From Xanthomonas sontii (GTDB lineage: Bacteria; Pseudomonadota; Gammaproteobacteria; Xanthomonadales; Xanthomonadaceae), in NCBI RefSeq assembly GCF_040529055.1, contig NZ_CP132342.1, forward strand, positions 4,152,001 to 4,216,000: a stretch of DNA of 64,000 nucleotides, read 5' to 3'. Below, piece by piece: positions 33,952-42,917 of the stretch. Numbering within the stretch: the first letter of the stretch is position 1; each line of letters opens with the position of its first letter. Position numbers and translations under genes: made by a program. The notes beneath the pieces were generated by a model. It was not told the origin of the DNA, did not search any database, and worked only from the letters and a program-made list of their open reading frames with translations.

Positions 33952-34943
33952 ACCGACCCATCCCCTTCGCCCTGCGCGCGCTCGCACTGGGCGCCATGCT
34001 TTGGCTGGGCGTCGCTCCCGCGGCCCAGGCACTACAGATCCTTCGCTGGGAACGCATGCCGCTGGCTGTGCCCCTGCGCGTCGGGGAAGAGCGCGTGGTC
34101 TTCATCGATCGGAACGTGCGCGTGGGCGTGCCCGCCACCATCGCCGATCGCCTGCGCGTGCAGAGCGCTGGCGGCGCGATCTACCTGCGGGCCAGCGAAG
34201 CGATCGAGCCGACCCGGTTGCAGTTGCAGGACGCCGACAGCGGCGCGCTGATCCTGATCGACATCGCGGCCGAAGCGCCGAAGGAAGGCCAGGCCACGCT
34301 GGAGCCCGTGCGGATTGTCGAAGGCGACACGCCGGCTAAGCGCTACGGCGCCCGCGACAGAACTCCGGACAGCGACGCAGGCGCCGATGAGCGTCCCGCC
34401 GACGTGCGGGCGTCCGGGTCCGCCGAATCGGGAACCCATGCGCGCCACGAGACGCCGGTCGCAGTGGTGCTCACCCGCTATGCCGCGCAGAGCCTCTATG
34501 CCCCCTTGCGCACGGTGGAAACAGCCATAGGCGTGTCGCAGGCGAACTTGCGCCGCGGCCTGAACCTGGACGCGCTCGCGCCGTCGCTGCCCGTGCGCGC
34601 GCAGGCCCTGGCCGCGTGGCGCATGGAAGACCAGTGGGTGACTGCGGTACGCCTGACCAACACCTCGCCGCGCTGGGTGGACCTCGATCCCCGCATGCTG
34701 ATCGGCGACTTCGTCGCCGCGACCTTCCAGCACCCGGGCCTGGGGCCGGCCGGCGACGCCACCGATACCACGGTGCTCTACCTCGTCACGCGCGGACGCG
34801 GGCTGGGCGACGCGCTGCTGCCGCGCATCAGCCGCATCGACGCCGCGCAAAACCTCCCACCGCCGGCCCTCGACGCCGCCGTGGCTCCAGCTGCCACGCC
34901 GGCCGCTCCACACCAGCCTTCGGGAGCCGCCCATGAAAAGTAA
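33948..34943 (+). CDS. TIGR03749 (PFL_4704) family ICE protein (TraK-like)
   Basis: The 331-residue protein has a signal peptide (cleavage near AQA-L). An N-terminal domain with LQILRWERMPLAVPLRVGEERVVF and a C-terminal beta domain with WRMEDQWVTAVRLTNTSPRWVDLDPR follow. Both are typical of TIGR03749, the TraK/VirB9-like outer ring component. The linker (about 115-165) is acidic and variable. Confidence 0.85.
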   Translation: MNRPIPFALRALALGAMLWLGVAPAAQALQILRWERMPLAVPLRVGEERVVFIDRNVRVGVPATIADRLRVQSAGGAIYLRASEAIEPTRLQLQDADSGALILIDIAAEAPKEGQATLEPVRIVEGDTPAKRYGARDRTPDSDAGADERPADVRASGSAESGTHARHETPVAVVLTRYAAQSLYAPLRTVETAIGVSQANLRRGLNLDALAPSLPVRAQALAAWRMEDQWVTAVRLTNTSPRWVDLDPRMLIGDFVAATFQHPGLGPAGDATDTTVLYLVTRGRGLGDALLPRISRIDAAQNLPPPALDAAVAPAATPAAPHQPSGAAHEK

Positions 34944-36405
34944 CGGTCTGCTCAAGTGGCTGATGATCCCGGTGGTCGCGCTGCTGGTCTTCCTCGGCAT
35001 CCATCTGACCTCCTCGCGACCGGACAAGTCCGCAGAAGGTGGCACCGCGCAGCTCACGCCCGAGGAAATGAAGGCCCTGGGCATCGACGGTGACACCCCG
35101 CGCGACACCGTGGCCACCCTGGTCGCGCAGGTCAAGCAACTGCGCGGCGAACTGCAGACCGCCGTCGGCGAGAACAGGAACCAGCGCGCGGAAAACGAGC
35201 GCCTGCGCCAGCGCGACAACTCGATTGACCAGCGCATCCAGGCCGCGATCGACGGTGAGCGCAACCGCCAGCACCAGGAGAACGAACAGGTCGCTGGCGA
35301 CAAGCAGCAGACCCAGAGCATGCTGCAGGACCTGCAGCACAAGCTGGACCAGTTGGGCGCCAAGGGCGGCTCCGCCGACCTGCCTGTCGGGCTGGGGCTG
35401 GAGGAAGGCGACGGCAAGGGCTTCGGCGCCGCTGGCGCATCGGGCGTGCGGTGGGTGGAACCCGACGACGCGCGGCCCGATGCGGGCAAGACCGCACCCG
35501 GCGGCCCGGGCAAGGCCGATCGCTTTCCGATGCGCTTTGGCCCCGCCGATGGCGGTGCGGGCGGCGGCTCCGCATCCGCCACGCCGGCCGGCACCTCGCC
35601 CGCCACCGAGGCCAAGCCCGCCAAGCCCGTCTACACCCTGCCCACGAACGCCACCCTGATGGGTTCCGTCGCGATGACGGCCCTCATCGGGCGTGTGCCG
35701 ATCGACGGCACGGTCAACGACCCCTATCCCTTCAAAGTCCTCATCGGCCCCGACAACCTGACGGCCAACGGCATCGATCTGCCGGAGGTGGCGGGCGCCG
35801 TGGTGAGCGGCACCGCCTCGGGCGACTGGACGCTCTCGTGCGTGCGCGGCCAGATCCGCTCGGTCACCTTCGTGTTCCGCGACGGCACGATCCGCACGAT
35901 CCCGGACGACAAGGCCCAGGGCGGCGCGGGCAGCAGCCGCGGCGGCTCGGGCAACGGCAACGCCGCGGATGGCCAGGGCTCCATCCTGGGCGGCCTCGGC
36001 TGGATCAGCGACCCACACGGCATCCCCTGTGTCAGCGGCGAGCGGCGCAGCAACGCGCAGCAATATCTCGGATCGCAGGCCCTCATCACCGCGGCTGGCG
36101 CCGGCGCCGCATCGCTCATCAAGAGCGACAGCGGCAGCGTGGCGGTGGTCAGCAACGGCAACGGCTCGCTGGGCACCGTGGGCATCTCCGGCAACGAGGC
36201 CATGGGCCGCATCCTCGCTGGCGGCGTGCAGGAGATGTCCCAGTGGGTGAACAAGCTCTACGGGCAGGCCTTCGCCGCGGTGTACGTGCCACCCGGCGCC
36301 CAGGTCGCCGTCCACCTCGAACAACCCGTGCAGATCGACTACGAAGCCCAGGGCCGCAAGGTCCGCCACACCACCGGAGGAACCCATGCGAACGACCTGG
36401 ACTGA
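34933..36405 (+). CDS. TIGR03752 (PFL_4705) family ICE protein (TraB/VirB10-like)
   Basis: The 490-residue protein has one N-terminal membrane helix (about 8-25). A coiled coil (about 55-145) with VATLVAQVKQLRGELQTAVG is followed by a Gly/Pro-rich linker. The C-terminal beta-barrel domain (about 235-480) has YTLPTNATLMGSVAMTALIGRVP and ends in VAVHLEQPVQIDY. This is the TraB/VirB10-like inner-to-outer membrane bridge. It overlaps both neighbours. Confidence 0.88.
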   Translation: MKSNGLLKWLMIPVVALLVFLGIHLTSSRPDKSAEGGTAQLTPEEMKALGIDGDTPRDTVATLVAQVKQLRGELQTAVGENRNQRAENERLRQRDNSIDQRIQAAIDGERNRQHQENEQVAGDKQQTQSMLQDLQHKLDQLGAKGGSADLPVGLGLEEGDGKGFGAAGASGVRWVEPDDARPDAGKTAPGGPGKADRFPMRFGPADGGAGGGSASATPAGTSPATEAKPAKPVYTLPTNATLMGSVAMTALIGRVPIDGTVNDPYPFKVLIGPDNLTANGIDLPEVAGAVVSGTASGDWTLSCVRGQIRSVTFVFRDGTIRTIPDDKAQGGAGSSRGGSGNGNAADGQGSILGGLGWISDPHGIPCVSGERRSNAQQYLGSQALITAAGAGAASLIKSDSGSVAVVSNGNGSLGTVGISGNEAMGRILAGGVQEMSQWVNKLYGQAFAAVYVPPGAQVAVHLEQPVQIDYEAQGRKVRHTTGGTHANDLD

Positions 36406-36850
36406 GCGTCGCGGGGCGCTGCGCAGCCTGCTTGCCACCATCGCCCTGCTGCTGTCTGGCTGCGCGACGCACAAAGACGACCTGCTGTCGCATGGCGATC
36501 GCACGATGCGCGACATCTGGGACCAGGAGACCGCCGGCGCCAGCGTGCCCGGTGCGCAGGTCGGCGGCGCGGCGGCACGCCAACTGATGGACGCGCGCCA
36601 GGTCCTGCGCCGCCCCCTGACGGCAGCCGACGTCCAGGCCATCCCCGCCGACAACGCGGCCTACACCCGGACGGCGCAGAACGAGATCTACCGCCAGTTC
36701 CGCCGGCTGCCCAACCCCGATCTGGTGATGTACGTCTTCCCCCACCTCGCCGGCACCGATCCCGTTCCCGTGCCGGGCTACAGCACGGTGTTCCCGCTGT
36801 ACCAGCGCGTGCAATACGCGATGCCCGGCGAACGCGTGGAGGATTACTGA
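36386..36850 (+). CDS. TIGR03751 family conjugative transfer lipoprotein
   Basis: The 154-residue protein has a lipobox, LLSGCATHKD (Cys about 27). The conserved DRTMRDIWDQE and ENEIYRQFRRLPNPDLVMYVFPHLAG-like segments typical of TIGR03751 follow. It is a TraV/VirB7-type outer membrane component. It begins inside the TIGR03752 gene and shares a base with the next start. Confidence 0.87.
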   Translation: MRTTWTERRGALRSLLATIALLLSGCATHKDDLLSHGDRTMRDIWDQETAGASVPGAQVGGAAARQLMDARQVLRRPLTAADVQAIPADNAAYTRTAQNEIYRQFRRLPNPDLVMYVFPHLAGTDPVPVPGYSTVFPLYQRVQYAMPGERVEDY

Positions 36851-39786
36851 TGCCGCGGCGGCCGCGCTGGCGCTGGTCCGAGCGCGCCGCGGGCGCGCTG
36901 CATCGACTGCGCAGCGGTGTCGCAGCGATGGGTTCGGTCGCCGCGGACCACCCCGCCGCGGACCCGCCGGATGCCTGGGACGAACACGTCGCCCGGCTCG
37001 CGGAGAACGGCATTCCGGCGCCCGGCACGCACGCGCGCCCGCCGGGCCGGCCGCGCGCCACCGAAGACGACGAGCCCGCCCTCTACGGCGTATCGCCCTC
37101 CTTCGTGGACATGCTGCCCTGGGCCGAGTACCTGCCCGAGTCGCGCAGCATGCTGCTGGATGACGGGGTGTCCGTCGCGGCATTCTTTGAACTCGTGCCC
37201 ATCGGCACGGAAGGCCGCGAGATGGCGTGGCTGTGGCAGGCGCGCGATGCGCTGGAGAATGCGCTGCAGGATGCCTTCGACGAACTGGACGATCACCCAT
37301 GGGTGGTGCAGCTCTACGCCCAGGACGAGGCCAGTTGGGAACGCTACCTGCGCGGCCTGGACGCCTACGTGCAGCCGCGGGCGCGCGACACCGCGTTCAC
37401 CGCCTTCTACCAGCGCTTCTTCGCCCACCACCTGCGCGCCATCGCCAAGCCCGGCGGCCTGTTCGAGGACACGGCCGTGACGCGCCTGCCCTGGCGCGGC
37501 CAGGCCCGGAGGGTACGCATGGTGGTCTACCGGCGCCTCGGCGACGCCTCCGGCCAGCGCCGCGGCCTGTCGCCCGAGCAGGCGCTGACGACCATCTGCG
37601 ACCGGTTGCAGGGCGGCTTGGCTAATGCCGGTGTGAGAGCGGAACGTCTGGGCGCAGCGGACATCCACGCATGGCTGCTGCGCTGGTTCAACCCGCAGCC
37701 GCATCTGCTCGGCGATACCGCGCTCGACAGGGAACGCTTCTACGACCTGACGCGCTATCCCGAAGAAGCCGAGGAAGGCGACATCGAACTTGCGAGCGGC
37801 ACCGACTTCGCCCAGCGGCTGTTTTTCGGCCCGCCGCGCTCCGACGTGGACAACGGCATCTGGTGGTTCGACGGCATGCCCCACCGCGCGGTGGTGATGG
37901 ACCGTCTGCGCAACGCGCCGGGCACGGGTCACCTCACGGGCGAAACGCGCAAGGGAGACGCGATCAACGCGCTCTTCGACCAGATGCCGGAGGACACGGT
38001 GATGTGCCTCACCCTGGTCGCCACGCCACAGGACGTACTCGAATCCCATCTCAACCACCTCGCGCGCAAGGCCGTGGGCGAGACGCTGGCGTCCGAGCAG
38101 ACCCGCCGCGACGTGCAGGAGGCACGCGGACTGATCGGCAGCGCGCACAAGCTCTACCGCGGCGCACTCGCCTTCTACCTGCGCGGACAGGATCTCGCCC
38201 AGCTGGATGAGCGCGGCGTGCAGCTCGCCAACGTGATGCTGGGCGCCGGCCTACAGCCGGTGCGCGAGGACGACGAGGTCGCCCCCCTCAACACTTACCT
38301 GCGCTGGCTGCCGTGCGTCTTCGACCCCGCCAAGGACACGCGGCAGTGGTACACGCAGCTCATGTTCGTGCAGCACGCGGCCAACCTCGCGCCGGTCTGG
38401 GGGCGCAGCCGCGGCACGGGCCACCCCGGCATCACGCTATTCAACCGGGGCGGCGACACCATCACCTTCGACCCGCTCAACCGGCTGGACCGGCAGATGA
38501 ACGCCCATCTGTTCCTGTTCGGACCCACGGGATCCGGCAAGAGCGCCACCCTCAACAACCTGCTCAACCAGGTGACGGCGATGTACCGCCCTCGCCTCTT
38601 CATCGTCGAGGCCGGCAACTCCTTCGGGCTGTTCGGCGACTTCGCCGCCCGCCTCGGCCTCACGGTGAACCGCGTGCGGCTCGCCCCGGGCGCGGGCGTC
38701 AGCCTCGCTCCCTTCGCCGATGCGCGGCGCCTGGTGGACACACCCAGCCAGGTCCGCACGCTCGACGCCGACGCGCTCGATGAAGCGCCGGATGCGGGCG
38801 GCTCCGCTTCCGACGGGGACGAGCAACGCGACGTGCTCGGCGAACTCGAGATCACCGCCCGCCTCATGATTACCGGCGGCGAAGACAAGGAAGAGGCGCG
38901 CATGACGCGCGCCGACCGCAGCCTGATCCGGCAATGCATCCTCGATGCCGCCCGCCGATGCACGGCCGCAGGCCGCACCGTGCTGACGCGGGACGTGCGC
39001 GACGCGCTGCGCGATCGGGCCGGCGACACCAACTTGCCAGAGATGCGCCGCGCCCGGCTGCTGGAGATGGCGGACGCCATGGACATGTTCTGCCAGGGCG
39101 CCGATGGGGAGATGTTCGACCGCGCCGGCACGCCCTGGCCCGAGGCCGACATCACCATCGTAGACCTCGCCACCTACGCGCGCGAGGGCTACAACGCGCA
39201 GCTCTCGGTGGCTTACATCTCGCTCATCAACACCGTCAACAACATCGCGGAGCGCGACCAGTTCCTCGGCCGGCCCATCATCAACGTCACCGACGAGGGC
39301 CACATCATCACCAAGAACCCGCTGCTAGCGCCCTACATCGTCAAGATCACGAAGATGTGGCGCAAGCTCGGCGCCTGGTTCTGGTTGGCGACCCAGAACC
39401 TCGACGATCTGCCGAAGGCCGCTGAGCCCATGCTCAACATGATCGAATGGTGGATCTGCCTCTCCATGCCGCCGGACGAAGTGGAGAAGATCGCGCGCTT
39501 CCGCGAACTGAACCCGGCGCAGAAGGCCCTGATGCTGTCGGCGCGCAAGGAGGCAGGAAAGTTCACCGAGGGCGTCATCCTCTCCAAGTCCATGGAACTC
39601 CTCTTTCGGGCCGTACCGCCCAGCTTGTACCTCGCCATGGCCATGACCGAACCCGAAGAGAAAGCCGAACGCTTCGCGCTGATGCAGCAGCAAGGCATCC
39701 ACGAGCTCGACGCCGCCATCCTGGTCGCCGAGCGCATCGATCGCGCACGCGGCATCGAGCCGCTGCCGCACCACGCCCTGGGCTGA
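36850..39786 (+). CDS. Conjugative transfer ATPase, VirB4/TraC type (PFL_4706 family)
   Basis: The 978-residue ATPase powers pilus assembly and transfer. Its N-terminal region carries FVDMLPWAEYLPESRSMLLDD. Walker A is GPTGSGKSATL (about 558-568). An insertion with acidic residues (about 640-660) follows, then the Walker B strand INVTDEGHIITKN (about 811-823) and the C-terminal FWLATQNLDDLPK and RELNPAQKALMLSARKEAGKFTEG. This matches TIGR03744. It appears intact. Confidence 0.92.
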   Translation: MPRRPRWRWSERAAGALHRLRSGVAAMGSVAADHPAADPPDAWDEHVARLAENGIPAPGTHARPPGRPRATEDDEPALYGVSPSFVDMLPWAEYLPESRSMLLDDGVSVAAFFELVPIGTEGREMAWLWQARDALENALQDAFDELDDHPWVVQLYAQDEASWERYLRGLDAYVQPRARDTAFTAFYQRFFAHHLRAIAKPGGLFEDTAVTRLPWRGQARRVRMVVYRRLGDASGQRRGLSPEQALTTICDRLQGGLANAGVRAERLGAADIHAWLLRWFNPQPHLLGDTALDRERFYDLTRYPEEAEEGDIELASGTDFAQRLFFGPPRSDVDNGIWWFDGMPHRAVVMDRLRNAPGTGHLTGETRKGDAINALFDQMPEDTVMCLTLVATPQDVLESHLNHLARKAVGETLASEQTRRDVQEARGLIGSAHKLYRGALAFYLRGQDLAQLDERGVQLANVMLGAGLQPVREDDEVAPLNTYLRWLPCVFDPAKDTRQWYTQLMFVQHAANLAPVWGRSRGTGHPGITLFNRGGDTITFDPLNRLDRQMNAHLFLFGPTGSGKSATLNNLLNQVTAMYRPRLFIVEAGNSFGLFGDFAARLGLTVNRVRLAPGAGVSLAPFADARRLVDTPSQVRTLDADALDEAPDAGGSASDGDEQRDVLGELEITARLMITGGEDKEEARMTRADRSLIRQCILDAARRCTAAGRTVLTRDVRDALRDRAGDTNLPEMRRARLLEMADAMDMFCQGADGEMFDRAGTPWPEADITIVDLATYAREGYNAQLSVAYISLINTVNNIAERDQFLGRPIINVTDEGHIITKNPLLAPYIVKITKMWRKLGAWFWLATQNLDDLPKAAEPMLNMIEWWICLSMPPDEVEKIARFRELNPAQKALMLSARKEAGKFTEGVILSKSMELLFRAVPPSLYLAMAMTEPEEKAERFALMQQQGIHELDAAILVAERIDRARGIEPLPHHALG

Positions 39787-39802
39787 ATATGGAGCCCCCC
39801 CC

Positions 39803-40513
39803 ATGCGACCCACCATCACCCGACTCCTGCGCTGGCGCACGGCGCTTTCCAACATCGAGTGGCCGATCGCCGCAGCGGCTGTTCTGCTGACCGCTGCGCT
39901 CGCGATCGCGATCTGGCCGGATGCGCCGCAGGTAGCGTCCTCAGAAGCTCAGCCAGCCCAACCGGCGCCGCCCCTGCCCCCAGGGCCGCCCTGGACGCTC
40001 GGCCGATCGGATGCGCGCTTCACCATCACCATCTATGCCGACCTGGAATGCCCGTACTGCCGGGACTACGTTCCCCAGCTTGTGCGCTGGGTCGGAGCGA
40101 TGCCCGACGTCAACCTGCAGTGGCATCACCTCCCGCTCCAGGCGCATGAGCCGGCGGCCAGCCAGGAGGCCCGGCTCGCCGAATGCGCCGGCAACGAACG
40201 CGGCCATGCAGGCTTCTGGCACACGGTGGACTGGATCTACGCACACACGCGCGCCGAAGGCCGCGGCGTGTCGGAAAGCACTCGCTATCCCGACATGACG
40301 CCTCAGATGCAGGCGTGCGTGGAAGGCGAAAAGTCGGAAGCCACCGTCATACAACAATCGCTGCAAGCGTCCGGCACTGGAATCAGCGGAACGCCGACAC
40401 TGCAGCTACGGGACCGCGCCAGCGGCAATGAAATGCGCCTCAGCGGGGCGGTGCCGGCTGATGCGCTGATGTCCGCTCTGGACATGCTGGCATCGCACGA
40501 CGCACGACATTGA
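39803..40513 (+). CDS. DsbA-like thioredoxin-fold ICE protein
   Basis: The 236-residue protein is anchored by an N-terminal membrane segment (about 22-38). A Pro-rich linker leads to a thioredoxin-fold domain with the redox motif CPYC (C83, C86; YADLECPYCRDY) and the cis-proline loop GISGTPTLQL. It probably forms or isomerises disulfides in periplasmic transfer proteins such as TIGR03755/03756, which are cysteine-rich. It follows the VirB4 gene by 16 bases. Confidence 0.87.
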   Translation: MRPTITRLLRWRTALSNIEWPIAAAAVLLTAALAIAIWPDAPQVASSEAQPAQPAPPLPPGPPWTLGRSDARFTITIYADLECPYCRDYVPQLVRWVGAMPDVNLQWHHLPLQAHEPAASQEARLAECAGNERGHAGFWHTVDWIYAHTRAEGRGVSESTRYPDMTPQMQACVEGEKSEATVIQQSLQASGTGISGTPTLQLRDRASGNEMRLSGAVPADALMSALDMLASHDARH

Positions 40514-40906
40514 CCACGGATCTGGGTCAGCCACTCTGGCGGCTCCACCGGTCCGGGACGGATGCCTGCCGCAGTGACGCTGAACAAGTCCCCACGATCC
40601 GGCGCGCTCTGTTCGTGCAGAGCACCTCAAAAGGGATCACTTCCCAGCCCAGATTCCGGCTGGGCTTCCGTGCTCCGAATGCCCAGTATTGATCGCAGGT
40701 AGTGGAGGACGACATCCTCCCTTCCCAGGCAGCCGTGATCTTCAAGGCTGCGGCGCGCATGCGCCGATCGCACCAGTCCGCCCCGCATCCGAACCGCGGA
40801 CGAACAGCGCGCAATCGCTGACTGATGCCCATCATCGTCAACCCACGGGGCCTTCACTCCCCAGTGGGCGTGCGGCTCCTCTTCGTATGAAAGCCGGAGG
40901 CTCCAA
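40514..40906. other. Intergenic region upstream of radC
   Basis: About 390 bases hold no supported gene. An inverted repeat AGCCCAG/CTGGGCT with a 7-base loop lies at 40646-40666 without a T-tract. The ribosome binding site GCCGGAGG for the next gene is at the right end. The gap suggests that radC has its own promoter. Confidence 0.4.
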
Positions 40907-41410
40907 ATGCCGCAACTTGCCACGTCCGAGGTGCTGCAACCCAGCACCACACCCTGCCCTACTCTCACCGCCCAGGAAACCCGCTTGGTCCACCGCGCGC
41001 TCCATGTGCTGGAGCGACGCATGTTCCAACGGGAGGCGCTAATTCCAAGTCCCAGAGCGCTTTACGACTACCTGCGGCTGAAGCTTGCCGGTGAGCGCCA
41101 CGAGGTCTTCGGCGTTGTCTTCCTTGACAGCCAACATCGAGCCATCACCTTCGACGCCCTGTTCCAAGGAACGATCAACCAGGCCGCGGTCTACCCTCGC
41201 GTCATCGTCAAGCGAGCGATGGATCTGAACGCCTGCGCAGTCATCCTCGTGCATAACCACCCGTCGGGCGTTTCCCAGAGCAGCGATGCTGATCGGGCTC
41301 TCACAGAGCGCATCTGCGCTTCGCTGGGCTTGATCGATGTCCGCGTACTAGACCACGTGATCGTCGGCTCGGGCACGCCCTTCTCCTTTGCCGAAGCCGG
41401 CCTGCTGTGA
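40907..41410 (+). CDS. RadC/JAB-domain protein
   Basis: The 167-residue protein carries the JAMM metal-binding motif of the RadC family. HNHPSG lies at about 116-121, followed by an Asp about ten residues on (SSDADRAL), and the C-terminus reads VRVLDHVIVGSGTPFSFAEAGLL. It lacks the N-terminal helix-hairpin-helix of chromosomal RadC. Short RadC proteins are common on ICEs and phages, and their biochemical role is unsettled. A terminator follows directly. Confidence 0.9.
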   Translation: MPQLATSEVLQPSTTPCPTLTAQETRLVHRALHVLERRMFQREALIPSPRALYDYLRLKLAGERHEVFGVVFLDSQHRAITFDALFQGTINQAAVYPRVIVKRAMDLNACAVILVHNHPSGVSQSSDADRALTERICASLGLIDVRVLDHVIVGSGTPFSFAEAGLL

Positions 41411-41416
41411 TCCCAA

Positions 41417-41445
41417 GACGCCCCAGCCATGGGGCGTCCTCTTTT
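41417..41445 (+). terminator. Rho-independent terminator after radC
   Basis: An 8-bp perfect stem GACGCCCC/GGGGCGTC with a 6-base loop is followed by CTCTTTT. It separates radC from the next transfer genes. Confidence 0.8.
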
Positions 41446-41544
41446 CGCCGAACAACACGGCAGCGGGGGTTGCCCATTTTCCCTGGCCGCGCTTGGGCAC
41501 CTGCGTTCGACTTGGAACCCCGTGAACACATCCAGGGTCCCCAC

Positions 41545-41988
41545 GTGCACGTCCACCGTCTCTCCACGCGCCCGAGCCTCGTCCTAATCGCGAGGGTGAC
41601 AGCCGGCTTCACCGTCACCGCTTCCGCCGCGGCCTTCGCCGATGACGTAAGAGTCTTCACCGACAAGGCCCACCCGGTCACAGCCGTGCCCGGTGCGACC
41701 ATCATCGAACTGGATGCACCTGCCCGCCTGGTTTCGGACCTGAGCGCGGGCTTGCCGCGGGATCCGCAGCGTGCGGAAGCCATGATGCGCCAGCGTCTGG
41801 CGAGTCCAGGCTTCGCCGAAAGGCAGAAGAAGCTGGATTTGGCCTACCAGGGGGTGGCAGACGCGTATTCGCTCGGTGTCGCCAAGCTGCCCGCCGTCGT
41901 GGTCGACGGGCGTTACGTCATGTATGGCGACGCCGACACACGCCGCGCCCTGGGCCGCATCGCGGCGTACCGGAGGACCGGGCAGTGA
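41545..41988 (+). CDS. TIGR03757 (PFL_4709) family ICE protein
   Basis: The 147-residue protein has a signal peptide (cleavage near AFA-D). The conserved VRVFTDKAHPVT segment follows, and the C-terminus reads KLPAVVVDGRYVMYGDADTRRAL, a TraW/TrbC-like thioredoxin-related end. The start is taken at GTG 41545 because the frame upstream is a basic, low-complexity translation of intergenic DNA. It overlaps the next gene by 4 bases. Confidence 0.82.
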   Translation: MHVHRLSTRPSLVLIARVTAGFTVTASAAAFADDVRVFTDKAHPVTAVPGATIIELDAPARLVSDLSAGLPRDPQRAEAMMRQRLASPGFAERQKKLDLAYQGVADAYSLGVAKLPAVVVDGRYVMYGDADTRRALGRIAAYRRTGQ

Positions 41989-42917
41989 TGCGCTCGAAGA
42001 AGCTCCGCGCCGCGACCTTCGGCGTCCTGTTCGCCGCCACGGTGCCCTCGTATGCACTGGATACCGCGACCATCGTGGCGTCGGCCTTTTCGCCCGACTG
42101 CTTCGCGTATCGGGTCTCCGGCATCTGCTACTGGCTGTACTGCACCTGGAGCGGCTGCACGGTGCGTACCTCGGTGAAGGTGCGGCACTACGTTCCCGAT
42201 GCGGTCGTCTCCAGCTACAGCAACACGGGGGCGAACCCCTGGGTCGAAGTCCGCGCGATGAGCGTACCCAATCCCACGGCACAGGCCGGGGGCGACGGAA
42301 CCACCAACCAGAGCCACGAGAACAACCTCGCCAAGTTCAAGAACGCGGACGTGATCGGACACCCTGCCGGCGAAGCGTTCTCCGCGTTCGCCAGTGGCTC
42401 CGGCTACACCTGCGAGGGTGCAGGCACCCCCTTCATGCCGTATCTGCTGAGCACCTACGACACGCTGGCGTGGCGCTACAACCTGCCGGAGTTGGCGTAC
42501 CCCGAGTCGCTGACACCCGGTATGCGCGAGATCGGATCGCGCCTGTCGGCGGACCTTTGGGGCAACGTCTATCCACGAGGCGGATTCCTGCACCAGACAG
42601 ACGACTACTTCAGCGGCGCCGTGGTCGCGCAGCGGGCAGGCGATGTGGTGACACGCACGGGCCAGCCGCACGTGTACCAGCCTCTCCTTGCAAGCCCGAG
42701 CGCCGGCTATTGGCCCGCCGGCCCGCTGGTCGAAAGCAATGCTGATTCGGGCAAGTGGCAGGAGCTGACGCCCACCCTCTCCAGCCAATGCGCGGTCTTC
42801 CCCAACCGCGCCTCTCACCTGCAAGCCCAGCAGGGCGACTACGCCTGGGCGCTCTGGCGCCCGTACAGCTGCTGCCAGCGGCGCGGCCAGGTTTTCCTCG
42901 GCAGCACCGACTTTTGA
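41985..42917 (+). CDS. TIGR03756 (PFL_4710) family ICE protein (TraU-like)
   Basis: The 310-residue protein has a signal peptide (cleavage near SYA-L). It is cysteine-rich, with FSPDCFAYRVSGICYWLYCTWSGCTVRTS near the N-terminus and ALWRPYSCCQRRGQVFLG at the end, as in TraU-like mating-pair proteins. It probably needs the DsbA-like protein encoded upstream for folding. Its stop shares a base with the next start (TGATG). Confidence 0.87.
   Translation: MMRSKKLRAATFGVLFAATVPSYALDTATIVASAFSPDCFAYRVSGICYWLYCTWSGCTVRTSVKVRHYVPDAVVSSYSNTGANPWVEVRAMSVPNPTAQAGGDGTTNQSHENNLAKFKNADVIGHPAGEAFSAFASGSGYTCEGAGTPFMPYLLSTYDTLAWRYNLPELAYPESLTPGMREIGSRLSADLWGNVYPRGGFLHQTDDYFSGAVVAQRAGDVVTRTGQPHVYQPLLASPSAGYWPAGPLVESNADSGKWQELTPTLSSQCAVFPNRASHLQAQQGDYAWALWRPYSCCQRRGQVFLGSTDF

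Noticed and set aside
34828..36654. 608-codon minus-strand frame across TIGR03749/TIGR03752
   Set aside because: Shadow; it spans the boundary of two real genes and has no motif.
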